From the NCBI GenBank assembly GCA_006937955.1, contig SSNP01000011.1:989994-1053993 (forward strand): a stretch of DNA of 64,000 nt, read 5' to 3'. Under the pieces are notes generated by a model, which saw nothing but the letters and a program-made list of their open reading frames with translations, ran no database searches and had not been told where the DNA came from. The stretch comes from Pachypanchax playfairii (lineage: Eukaryota; Chordata; Actinopteri; Cyprinodontiformes; Aplocheilidae). The translations under genes and the position numbers were made by a program. Below, one piece after another: positions 47,123 through 58,843 of the stretch. Each line of letters opens with the position of its first letter. Within the stretch, counting starts at the first letter, position 1.

Positions 47123-47123
<1 letters not shown>

Positions 47124-47156
<33 letters not shown>
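47124..47156. repeat. (TA)n microsatellite
   Basis: About 16 tandem TA dinucleotides. Confidence 0.95.
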
Positions 47157-47160
<4 letters not shown>

Positions 47161-47596
47161 AGAAATACATTTTTTGGTTTAAATAATTCTGAGCACAAAA
47201 AGATGTATTATATACATTATAAATTATTTTCTATGAGTGGGATTAAAAGAAACTAAAGACACATTTTCAAACAGCTTAAACTAAATTCTCTCTGTTAAAC
47301 TTCCAGAACTGCTGTCTTCCATATAAGATACAACTTGAGACAAAATAACCAGTCTGAAATCCTTCTTCAAACATCAATAGTGCAGAAATTCCTTTGGATG
47401 CACGATTATTATAAAATCTTTCTCAGTCAATATTGGTTTTATTATTCAACAATGGGTTTGGTTGATCCAAGGTCTTTTTAAATCACATACCTCAATTTTC
47501 AGCAAAGGATAAATGAGTTTTATTTTTCTCTGCGGAAACTGTCTGTAAAACTATACCATGGCTATTAGTGTGCAGAATTATTTCAGCAAAATTAGA

Positions 47597-48103
47597 ACTG
47601 ACCTTTCGCTTGCCCCGCCCCCAACACAGCCATTGACCAATCACACAACTGTTACTATGTGAGCAGGTCCGACAAACAATAATTCCGAACAAGATGGTGA
47701 AGCGGTGCGCCCACATCCACGAACTACTAACTAGATGTCAGGGAGAGCTCGGTGCTGAGGAGCGTCCCCAGAGGTGGCGCAGTCCACCAGCGGATGAGCG
47801 GGAGCTGGCTCGGGATTGCCGACTGGTGGGGACGAGCTTTAGAGGTGCTGACATCTGGGAGTGCTCGCCGGCTGCGAGGGAGGCTGCCTGCGAGCGGACG
47901 TCACTCGGCAGAGCTGATCTGGAGAGACAAAGGAGATCAAGACTTGTTCGATTTGGAGGATGTCGAGAAGGTTTTGCTCCAAAAAAGGTCCCTGACACGC
48001 ATGGAAATACCTCTTCCAGTCATGATAATCTGTCGCGCTGGTCGTTTTTGACGGACGTAGCAACAGTAACTAAGGGGGGGCGGGACTCAGCGAAAGGTCA
48101 ATT
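47597..48103. mobile_element. GC-rich non-autonomous DNA element with inverted ends
   Basis: The left end tgacctttcgcttgccccgcccc (47599 on) is repeated in inverted form at the right (gggcgggactcagcgaaaggtca, to about 48100) with a small offset. The 500-base interior is much more GC-rich than its surroundings. An open frame beginning MVKRCAHIH at 47694 starts like THAP-domain proteins but lacks the expected cysteine spacing, so I do not call a protein. Target duplication not clear. Confidence 0.5.
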
Positions 48104-50239
48104 TTGATTTTATTAAAACCAGAGCCTTCACATTGTATTTAGGGAGGCCAAAATGAACATCTTATTGTTAGATAGTTAAAGATCACATTCATAGTAATAA
48201 TGAAAAGAGGAATATCAAGTTCCCAGAACTGAATGAGACTGGGTCGTTCTGTTACAGAACCTGTGATTGTATAAGCAGGATTAGCTGCTCACATGCATAG
48301 GCAGATAGTTTACACTCACTCATTTCACATGCTGAAGACAAGTAAGGCTCATGTGCCCACACACAGACAACACAGACTCACAGACAGGGAGTGTCCAGCC
48401 CTCTGCGTAGGGGAGACCAAGATTATAATGCTGATTTAAACGTGGTCGGTGTTCATTCTGCATCTGTGGTCTCAAGGGAATTCCACAGCTGAACCCACGC
48501 TTGTTTTGTATCAAACTATTTCTCTGCTAAACTAGATAAATAACATTTTGACCAAAGTTTACATCTCAGTTGAAGTCCTTCATTAGATAGATAATCACTT
48601 CTACCACAATAAAATAACTCAACATTAGAGGAGCACAATCTCAGCTCTCCATCCTTGAGCCCAGCAACATCCAGAACCTTGAACATCTCAGGGCAAATTT
48701 CATCCATCCACTAGCTTATAGCTAGTGTACAGCTAGCAGAGCAGGAGACTGTGCCCCACCCAATGCCTTTTCTATGTCACAAATGGACCCTTTTTTAGAT
48801 CGCATTTTTGTGTCTTCTATTGATTCCCAGTGATTTGAATACAAAAATACTCAGAAATGCAATTTTGAGCCTAATTTTTTAAAGACATGTCCTTCAGCAT
48901 CAGAAAAATATCACAAGAACAGGTTAACAACACGAAAAACACGATTTTCATTGGAGCGGGTCTTTAAAGAAAAGAGTGTGTTTTATTTTAATGGAAACCA
49001 GCACCTTGTGCAGAACGCAGAACTTATTTTTTTTGTTTTTGAAACACACTCAGTTTGCAGAGAATATGCAAAACCCTTCACTAAAGGCAATGTCAAAGCA
49101 GTTGTTTACACCTTCAAACATGTACAAGTCAGTTTGGCTGAGGCAGGCCTGGAGCTCCTGTCCTGCCCTTTGACATCTGTTGACAGCTGTCTGCACAGGT
49201 TTGGGTCCTTTGAATATTCTAAGGTACCCAGGCATCTGTAGCAGCATAGTTTAAAGACCACAACAAACCAACACCAGACCAGTAGCAGCTTGCACCTCTA
49301 TTGCCATGATTTAAACATAATGTCTATAGATCCTAGATTTTAGTGATTGATGATAAATTGCAATGATCTTGCTAAAATACTGAGCAAGAATAATTTTTCC
49401 CTTTTTGTTTTACCAGTACTGTGTTTCACCACCTACAATAGACTTAATTTAAGGTTCCAGAAGTGTAATATTTGAAATTTGAGTTTATTCACGACTTTAT
49501 TTTTCTAAGCATTGACCTCAGTGAATCTACCGTGACTCTGTTAGTGGAAAAACACATCAGGCATCCGTCCTACTCATCATCAGAGCCTAGCACCTACTTA
49601 TTTAGTGTTTACACAGCAGGTAGAAAACACAGGTGGGAGCATTTCACATCTGTCATGTGTAATGCTCTGCAATATAAGGTCTCAACTGGGATTGCAGAGT
49701 TTGTCCAGCTGGATGGGGGGGTCAAACAGAAAAGAGCTGCTGTGGTTGCTTGGCATCAACAAACAGGAAAGTGTATTTTTTAGTCCACCTCTGTGATTTT
49801 CTCAGATCATTGTGCAGAACCACTGTCAGCCACTGAGGGCAGCCATGCTGTACACAATGTGCTCCTCGTATCCACATCTCTATAGCAAAGGGAGGAAAGC
49901 ACCAGAATGACCTAAATAATCCTCTTTAATACCCTTCTGCACTTTCCTGATCTGAGATTGGATGGTAAAGATGTTGCTGCTGTTTTTGATTGCTGATTGG
50001 TCTGGCCCACTGTGAAGTGGGTGAGGGTTTCACAAGCCCAGCCTCCAGGGAGCCTGTGTGGCATAATGACCTATGACGAGGCAAGGCACTGTCCCTGTGT
50101 CAGCTTGCAAAAAGATTCTTAAAACAAACAAACAAACAACAACAAGAAAGAAAAGCTGGGAGGTACTGCAACAAAATTGGGAGCATAAACCAGGGGATAT
50201 GCCAGAGGACCTCACATGACCTTGCCAGCTTCAATAATG
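48104..50239. other. Intergenic or intronic, no gene seen
   Basis: AT-rich sequence with scattered short open frames that lack splice context or recognisable domains. Confidence 0.4.
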
Positions 50240-50757
50240 GATGCTCATCTGCAGCAGTTAGGTGAGCAGGCAGTGTGTTGGAGCTTGTTCCTGGAAGCAT
50301 TCGTTGACAGGATTGTCTGTGACTGCTGAGAATAAGACAGAGAATGACCAGTTCTGATCTGAGAAGACCAAAGGCATCTTGGAGAGGGAGCGCTGCTTGG
50401 TGCTACTGCGCACTGCACTGCCTCTGCACCCCTGCATGCTTGAGCCTGTGTGACTAAGATTGTGTGTGTGTTTGAGTGTGAGAGAGAAAGTAAGGGAGAG
50501 GGAGAAAGGAAGGGGGCGTGTTGATGTGTGTGCTCTGCTGCACAGCCTCGGTAGCTGAGCTGAGCGATGCTCTCTGGCTGTCTCTCCCTCTCTCTCTCCT
50601 TGAGCTGCCTGGCTGTACCTCTTTCTGCCGAGCACCGATGAACCATTTTATACAACATAGCTGTCACAGCCATCGTCCTGGTTCTACTGCTGGCTGCTTT
50701 TCTGTCTTTCCGGTACAGTAGGAATCACCTGTCATTTCATCGGCGCTTTCTGCTAAG
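50240..50757 (+). promoter_or_regulatory. Possible promoter and first (untranslated) exon
   Basis: Compositionally distinct from its neighbours: GC-richer, with ga/ct-rich tracts (50476-50515, 50578-50605) and many gctgc words. It ends in a donor-like ctgctaag|gtaatg at 50757. A second exon-like piece (ttctggtgtag|ggaaaagg...gcaaag|gtaatt, 50865-50900) follows. Both could be 5' exons of the downstream gene suggested by the exon-like segments at 58721 and 61522. No start codon is assigned. Confidence 0.3.
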
Positions 50758-52378
50758 GTAATGTACCATCTTCTGTCTGCTGTCAAGTCATGTATGTTTT
50801 ACTGAGACACGGATTGTTGTACAGACTCTGCTGCATGTTCCTTGTGCTGCTGCTTCTGGTGTAGGGAAAAGGACAATCAGAACATTTCTTAGTGGCAAAG
50901 GTAATTGAAATGCACCCTACTGCCTCTCTCTCTTTCCTTCTCTCTCACACACAAACATAAGCATTTCTTGGGAGATGGATGAGCCTGTTTTGAGCTGTTT
51001 TGCACAGGAGTGCAGGTTTGACAGCCCAGAGAGAAGCGAGTAGGCATTAGACATTTTTTGTATGCATTAGTATTTCATTGTCATATTTTCATATCTCATT
51101 TTAGAAGAGATGATGATACATTTATGCTGCATATACAGTGAACACTTCAGTTACCAAAACAAATGCTGTGTGTTTAATGTTTAGTGTGTTTTACAGTAAG
51201 ATTTCTGGGTTTGATCTTGATTCTCTTGTCATAACATGTTAGAAAATATGTTTTGTACATAGGAGATGAAGTGGATATATTTTAGTTTTAGGAAAAAAAA
51301 TTCTAAGGCTTAGGATGAGCCATAAAACTGGACATGCAGATATTTTAGGGAAAAAAATTGTAATCTGAAATCGATTAACATGCTTGAATGAATTTTATTT
51401 AACAATGGTAGAGGGTGTCATTTGACACACAAACTGTTATCAATACCCGAGTGTTAAAAAAAGAAAAACTGATACTGTGTCACTGGTGTGTGTTAATTAG
51501 TGACTGTCTCTGTGTGTATAATTAATAATGTGTGTTGGGAAGGGTATTCAGGATGATAGTGTCCATGCAAATGTACAATTTACCAACTGCTTCAAAGCTT
51601 TGCAATCACACATGGTCCTATAGGTGGCAGTCATGGGAGTAAAAAACAGAGAAGATGATCAAGACTGAACTGTGATTTTATGAGTGAGACAATATTTAGT
51701 ATTTTATTTGCACAAACATGAGGCATTTTTGGAAGTCTCCCAAGGCCAATCACTTAAAGAACTATAATAATTAGGCCTGTCAGACTTGTGCCACATCTTT
51801 TGATATGAGGAACTGTGCAGATGCTGAACTCTCATTGATGCCGTGGCTCATCCCGCCCGCCTTGACAAGCATGCACAACTCATTATTTTACTGGTTATCC
51901 CTGAGCTGCCAGCAAGTCATTTTTATCTTCACTATGGACTGAAGACAAGTGTTCATCTTTCAAGCCCCAATTTTTTGGCTCCACTGAGTTGAAAGTGTGA
52001 CAGAAGGTGGTGTTATTGCTGATAGAGACAGGGAGAGGGTGTGGTTTGGGTGCATGAGGGTTATGGCATAACAGGGAGATCAGATTCTTTTAAGTTATTA
52101 TTGTTGTTGTTGTTACTACTACAACCAAATAAATTACACTTACATTGCCCACAAGAGATTTATGGTCTTAAAAAGACATCAATCCTTATATAAAAAGCAA
52201 AGGGGCTCCACTGTTGTTGTTATCCTCATTTACAAATCACAATCACTATCTGTCTGGTTAAGGTCAGTAATGTCAATATTTATTGCAGAATTAATTTATT
52301 TTGTTTAAGGTGATACATTTAAATCAATCATTGGTAATCAGAGGTAAAAAGCTGTAGTGTATATTGTAAATATGTTTG

Positions 52379-54357
52379 CTACAACTCCATTTCCAAAAAA
52401 AGTCAAATAATAAGGATATTTATAAATGTCCTAAACCCATATTTTTTTTAAGTAGTAGAACATATTAGCTCATTTTTGCTGTGTCGACAACAATACAGCT
52501 AAAAAAAGTTGTAACAGGTAGATATTTACCATTGTGTAGGATACTGAAAAAGTAAAGAAACAGATTGTTCTCCACTTTGTACAACTGAACAACAAAATGG
52601 AGACTGCACTTGTGCAAATTCCTGATGTAATTTCTTTAAAAAACTTTCAATATTTTTTTTTTTAACAAAAAGCCTTTTTTAAACTACAAACCGGGTTCAA
52701 GCTGAGATTCTATGTAAAATATCAATGTTAAGTTGTGAATGGAAAGTTATTATGATGCAAAATTTTAGTGTCTGAACAGTCCTGGGACTTTGACCTGTAT
52801 TTTGCATTTCATTATGCACCAAATGTTTTCTGATGGTGAAAGGTCTAGACTGCAGGCATGTCAGTTCAGCATGCAGACTCTTCTGGGAAGCCATACTTTT
52901 GTGATGGAGACAGTATATTGTTTGTATTGCTGAAATAAGCAAGGCCTTCCATGAAACAGACATTGTCTTGATGGGAACAGGTGTTGCTCTAAAACTTCTG
53001 TCAACCCCTCAGCATTGATGATACCTTTCAAGATGTGTAAGTTGCCATACTAATGCAACCCCATACCATCAGAGACGCAGGCTTTTGAACTGTTTGCTGA
53101 TAACAAGCTGAATGGTCCCTCTCCTCTTTACTCTGCAGGACACGGTTTGCAAATAGAATTACAAATTAGAACAAAATCTAATCGTAGAACTGTTTTACAC
53201 TTCACTCTCAGACCATTTTAACACTAGCAGCCCTAAACACAACAAGTTTTTTTTGTTTAATCCCTTCCCGGGTTCACTGAGTGTGAATCAAGATTCCTGC
53301 AGACTTCTTTTGTTCTTATGCTTTTAATATACAAATAAACCAATCAGACTGTCTAATTAAAAAAAATTAAATGTGCTAAATATGCTTTGGTCCAAGAAAA
53401 GATGCCTGTATTTCTGGACCATGTTTACATCTAGCTTCTCCTTGACATCACACATCTTTAACTGGTGTTTGTAGATCACAAGGTGAACTGTGCTGTCAGA
53501 TGGTGATATCTGGAACTGTTCTTGAGCCCATGCAGTGTTATCCAACAGAGAATAAAGGCTGTTAGTACTGCTGTACCACCTCAGGGCCGCAAATCATGAG
53601 CATCCAGTTTTACTGTAGACCAGGGGTGCCCAAAGTCAGGCCTCGAGGGCCACTATCCTGCATGTTTTAGATGTTTTCCTGCTTCAACACACCTGATTCC
53701 AATCTGCAACATCTCAGCAAGTCCAGCAGAAGCCTGTTAACAACTCATTCATCTGCATCAGGTGTGTTGAAGCAGAGGAACATCTAAAACATGCAGGATA
53801 GTGGCCCTTGAGGACTGGAGTTGGACACCCCTGCTGTAGACCTTGTCCCTTGCTAACAGAGATTACTGATTATTCCTTGATTGTTTTCATTTTTTGATTA
53901 TACAATTTACTGTAGATGGTGAGCGCTTCTCAATCTTCACAAATTTGGAACATTTTTATCAAATCATTGCTTGAAATTTGATGCAAATGTTGTTGCATAT
54001 TGATGAACCTCTGCCTGTCTTTACATCTGAGTGGTTCTACCTCTCTGAAATGCTCTTTTCTACTCAATCCTGTTACTGAGCTGTTGCCAATAAACCTAAT
54101 TTGTTGTGAAATGTTTCTCTAGCTGTTTTTGAATTTTGTCAAATACTTTTTTAGCCTTTTTTTTTGCCTCTGTTGCAATTTTAGTAAAATGTGTTGTTGC
54201 TATCAAATTCAAAATGAGCTCATATTTTCTATGAAACTGTTTTGGTCCCAACATAAAATATAAAGTTGGATATGGTACATGAGCTTATGAAATTTGCAAA
54301 TCATAGCATCCTGTTAAATTAGCATTTTACACTGTCCCAGTTTTTTTGAAATTGTAG
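52379..54357. mobile_element. Old non-autonomous DNA transposon, about 2 kb, with inverted ends
   Basis: The left end ctacaactccatttccaaaa is mirrored at the right by ttttttgaaattgtag (54342-54357). Internal phrases (caaattcaaaatgagctcat, atttgcaaatcatagcatcc, gcatttcattatgcacc) match a common fish transposon I recall, with ends like acaacccatttccaaaaaagttgggac. No transposase frame survives. It contains the nested hAT-like MITE at 53621-53833. Confidence 0.75.
53621..53833. mobile_element. hAT-like MITE, 213 bp, with 8-bp target duplication
   Basis: Ends caggggtg...cacccctg. The whole element is close to palindromic: ccactatcctgcatgttttag on the left recurs inverted as ctaaaacatgcaggatagtgg on the right. 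It is flanked by ctgtagac at 53613-53620 and again at 53834-53841, a perfect 8-base duplication as hAT transposases leave. It interrupts the older element 52379-54357. Confidence 0.93.
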
Positions 54358-55850
54358 ATCATCTGAATAGTATTGATTGTTTAAAGCATTGTCTCCTTTG
54401 CTGGTGGTGTTGAGACACATGAAACTGACATTACAGCTCAACAGAGGGTTAGCAGCGTGACAAGTAAATGGCTTGGTGTGGTCTTGAATGACTGATGCTA
54501 GGCTGTAGTAACAGCTTGAACAGTGCTTCTGCTGGCGCCTGGATGTGGCCTGGATTAAGCACGTGACCCTGCCACAGCGTGAGGCATTAGTGATATGAAC
54601 AGCAGGGTCCATCTACGACTGCTGTTACATAACATCGTCTTCATGGGGAAATCTCAGTAAAGATGGCTCGAGGAGACTCTGTGACAGCAGAGTGAAAGTG
54701 CATTATGATTCTCATCATCCACGTCTCTGGTTCTGAATATGAGGATGTCTTGTTCCTTTTAAAAGCAAGCATTTGCCTCTAGATCCTGAGGGTATTTCTA
54801 TTTAATGGTACTAAATTTGTATGTTTTCTTGCTATACAAGCCTTCAGATTAGACTCCATCTACTCACTTGGTCTGTTTGTGAACATGTTTTATACCAATA
54901 CATGTGTATGAGCATTGCACTTCACCAGAATAAACAAAAAGAGTGAGAGAAAACAGACAGACAAACGAGTAAGTGGAGTGAGTTCTCCCTCAGAAAACAT
55001 AAGCATGTCTGCAATAAAGTAATTTTTGTGTTGGGCCAAATATTTCCCAGATGAAACCTTTGTAGATCCATCATGTCATCATGTTTACAAATTGACTGGA
55101 GGCTGTGGTGCAGACTGGCTGCTGACATTGCTGTGGGTGAAGGCAGAGTAATCAACTCACATGTCTGATTGCGTAATTGATTGTTCCTAGAGTTGATCAG
55201 CACTGTTAACTTGTTAAGATAGATAACACTGCTTTAGTGTAAATTGAATTAGATGGTAGTGGTATTTGTGCTTTGATATTTTTCAAGCCCAATAGGAGAG
55301 ACTAGCTTCTCGTGATTTTCTGTAACACATTTAAACATTCAACTTATGGACATCTTTTTATGGCCTTTTCAGTTCAGTCAGTCATTTCCTGTTTTCTTCC
55401 GAGAAAGTGATGTTGAAAATTAAACTTGAAGACCATCTGACGAAAACAAGTTTTGCTGGGAAAAAACTACTTGAAAAAAGGCTAAACAAAGTCTTTAAAG
55501 TGCACGTGACACACTTGGGTCTCAATAAAACATTTAGAAACATTATAATTTTCTTTACTGAAACATGGTGACAAAATGCAGGAAAGCATTTCTTTGTTTA
55601 CATCTTACATGGACATTTAAAAGCATTTGTGAGATTGTGTTTCTGTTAATAAAGAGAATGATGGAATCACTCATGCTCCAATACAAAACAACAATGAAAA
55701 TATAATCAGTAAGCCTTTAAACAAATCATTGGTATTTTTACTTGGCATTAATGTATATCTTTAATTTTAACACAATATTTGTGAGTAACATGTGAAACAC
55801 GAGAGTAAAAAAGGAAATAAGAAGCTAATAACTAAAAAAGCCCTCGTAAA
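54358..55850. other. Noncoding, no gene seen
   Basis: AT-rich sequence; open frames here have no splice context or recognisable domain. Confidence 0.4.
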
Positions 55851-57215
55851 GTGCAGCCCTCCGCCAAACACCTCTTTTCCTCCCATACCGTGATTTACAC
55901 AAAAAATAAGAGTCTCACCTTTGTTGTATCAACATCTTCAGATTCCTTGACCATGAAAACACTGAATAGACACTGATATCATATCCATTAGTTCAGTAGT
56001 TTTTCACAAAAATCACTTTTTCAGTGATGGTGTTTTTTCTGGATGTAACTCTATAGCTTTTGAAGGAACATCAAATTCATTACATACTTCTGATTCCACA
56101 GTGTCTTGGCTATATTTTTGTATTCGTTGCAAGTCTATACCATAATTTGTGATAAAAAGTCAGAATGTTCCCAATTTTTTTCTTTTCTGGATCATGGTAT
56201 TCGGATCCAGATCAATCCTTGGTATCATGTAGAACTTATTAACATCTCATGTCATGAATGAGACTGTGACTGAACCCAGAGGCAGAAAAACAGAGAGGGG
56301 TGTGGCTTGATAATGAAATACATTTTATTAAACACAGGCTAGCGCAAAAGCTCAGTGGTGAGTTCCTCTGACAGGAGCATTAGTCCAAAAGTTAAAAATC
56401 CAAAAATGAATCCAAATAGAAGAAGCAAAAAAGAGGAACTTACAGAGCCCAGATGGGCTAGACATGTCGAGGTCTGTGGACAGAATAAGGGTCAGAAATC
56501 TGTATAATTCAAAAACTCACAACGTAAAGGTCTCCAATCAAGGATCAGACAGAAATCAATGGTCAGGTGCAGAACAGGGTCGAAGAAATCTATAAGATTT
56601 TGGAACAACATGGACAGGACTGTGATGCTATGTCTATGAAACAAGAACGAGGCTATGACAAGAAACTATGGCACTATGACACTATGTTAAGGTTATGGAA
56701 CATGAACTAAACACTGTGAAAACGCTGGAAGGTTGACACCAAAACATAACCAACGATCTAGCACTGAGGTGCTGACAGCTTCCAGCTTAAATAGTGCCAG
56801 ATCTTAACCACAGACAGGTGCGGACAATGGCTTGATTACAGAGAGTGTAGAACACAAAGTGACATGACCAAATATATCACTGAAAAAAACATTAACCTGA
56901 CATGGAAAAACTCAGATTCATGATATTTCACCCTGTGTTTTTTTTTTTTTTTTACCAAGCACCAAGACCATTTCTCATAGAGTTACATGTAAATTTGTTA
57001 AAAACAGTCCGATCTCACAATGATGAAGAATCCTTAAAAAAAAATACTGGATACAGACAGTGATCCAGATTATCCCCAAAATCTACTCACTTCTTGTTCT
57101 GGTCATTTCTGACCTTTCCTGAAAATGTAATCAAAATCCATCCAGAACTTTTTGAGTTATCTTACAGACGGACAGACAAACCCTGCTGAAAACCTAACCT
57201 CCAGGCGGCGGTAAT
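55850..57215 (+). repeat. RTE-tail-like fish repeat in two halves, split by an LTR-like insertion
   Basis: Left half 55850-56249 (starts ccctccgccaaa, includes gatcatggtattcggatccagatc). Right half about 56920-57215 (ctcacaatgatgaagaatcc...gtgatccagat...gacctttcctgaaaatg...gaaaacctaacctcc), which matches the copy at 6405-6610. The halves look like one older repeat separated by the insertion at 56250-56902. Confidence 0.45.
56250..56902 (-). mobile_element. Candidate solo LTR, about 650 bp
   Basis: Read on minus, it runs TGTCAGGTTAATG...TTCATGACA, the same TGTCAGG/CATGACA tips as the solo LTR at 17591-18433. An AATAAA signal occurs about 90 bases before the minus-strand end (tttatt on plus, around 56327). 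I found no target duplication at these borders, so the limits may be off by some bases. Confidence 0.5.
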
Positions 57216-58720
57216 AATAATTATTGTTGTCACTATTATTATTATGACACACATCCCTAAATATTTTCATTGTTGATTCAATCCAACTTTCTGTATCATT
57301 CCACTGTCTTTCTGACTTTGTGCTAGCTTACGTGTAGGCAACCCCCCCCACCACACAAACACCAGCCATCCACCCTTCATGAACACTTCGTACAGGGCTG
57401 ACAATAACTATTCTGTCCTGTTCCTGAGTCGGTCCTGGGGTTATGGTTACCCCCCACCCCTCCCAGATAGACCGTTTATTAGCAGCAGCAGAAGAAGAGG
57501 TTATGAGCAGCGGGTGGAGACACTGAACTGGTTCAGAACTCATGCCTTGTGGTGGGGGCGCGGTAAAGCACAAAAAAAGCCTGCCTTCAGATGTCTTCTG
57601 GGGTTACAGAGCTTCTAGCGCTGCCTACTGCTGTGAGAAACAAACACTAATTGCTCATTGGCCCCGGGTTGGAGATGTGCAGCTGGGGACAAGTGGCTAA
57701 AAATAGGACCTCTTGTTCCCCATGAGTAACAGGCACAAAGCAACATAGCATTAACAAACGCAATAAAGCATGGAATAGGCAAAAAAGGTAATCATCTGAG
57801 CACAGTGATTTACCGTGAGGGACAAACAGGCTAAGGAACAACACCACCATAGAACAGTGAACACTTAGCAGCACCTCAAGCTCCTTCCTTTTCTGGACCA
57901 ACTACCTGCGCCACTGTCCTCCGTCTATTGACAGTGTCTGCTGGTAAGTTCCCACAGGGATCAGCCAAGTTAGTGTTTGCAACATCCCAAGCTCCATTTG
58001 TAGCCAAGCAGCATCCAGGCTTATATGATGAAGTCCTTCCGTCCATACCATGATGGCCCTCTATGCTTTAGTCAAGTTACAGCTCTGACTCTATGACACA
58101 AAAGCAGCATCTAGTTCCACCTGACTGCAACTATGAATAATTTAATAGTGGCCATTATTATTTCCAGTCAGCTGCACTAGCTTGGCAATAACAAGCGGTT
58201 TTTGGTAGTGCTATCAAGGTTGCTGGCTAAGTGGTTGAACATGGAGACATGATGTTATTTTAGCTTGCTGGTATTTTATGCAGTTGTGGGCTTGTAAGTA
58301 TCTGGTTGAATGAGTGCGCAGTGTTTTTTTTTAGTGATTAACTTTTCTCAGTTGTTTGCAGACTTTTGAATGTTGGTAAAGAAAGATGTAAATCTTAAAT
58401 GTGGTTTATATAACCAGTTAACGGCATAATCATGAGCATGGTCCCAAAAAGATTGTTCTGTTACTAGATTTTTCTGTATTCGAAAAATGTATATATTATA
58501 AGATCCAAGATCCATGACGGTATATCACACTTGGTTTGCACATTTTTAGCTATTCATCATCAATTTGAATCAGATTACATCATCAGCGTGGCTTTGATAC
58601 AGACAAATAGATTAGTTAACCATATAAATGTCTATTATTTACAGCACAGACTGCACTGAATTAACCAATAACCACTAAATGTCTTAGTCTTATTTTATTT
58701 TATCTTTTGCCCCAATACAG
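57216..58720. other. Noncoding stretch with one GC-richer island
   Basis: 57330-57620 is GC-richer and open for 79 codons on plus (from 57379), but has no recognisable domain and no clear splice sites. Nothing else recognised. Confidence 0.35.
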
Positions 58721-58843
58721 CTGAGAAATGAAGTTTTGCCCCTCCACTGTGTGGACAACTTGCGTCTTCTAGGGGACAGTAACAGAACTCTGCAACTCAA
58801 CTCTTGGACGTCGAACCAGCAAAGGCTCCAACAAAAGTTACTG
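58721..58843 (+). CDS. Candidate internal coding exon, 41 codons, gene unidentified
   Basis: Preceded by a strong pyrimidine tract and acceptor (tatcttttgccccaatacag) and followed by a consensus donor (ctg|gtgagtg). Open in phase 0 over its whole 123 bases: LRNEVLPLHCVDNLRLLGDS, then a Gln/Leu-rich stretch ending NQQRLQQKLL that could be helical. It shares strand and phase with the exon-like segments at 46736-46864 and 61522-61572. I do not recognise the protein. Rimbp2 is a positional guess only. Confidence 0.45.

Noticed and set aside
50245..50721. Open frames of 125 and 142 aa on minus and 67 aa on plus around the GC-rich island
   Set aside because: Low-complexity ct/ga tracts keep frames open; no splice support, no domain.
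57379..57618. 79-aa open frame on plus (MNTSYRADNNYSVLFLSRSW...)
   Set aside because: No recognisable domain, no upstream acceptor or downstream donor of good quality; kept only as a GC-richer island.
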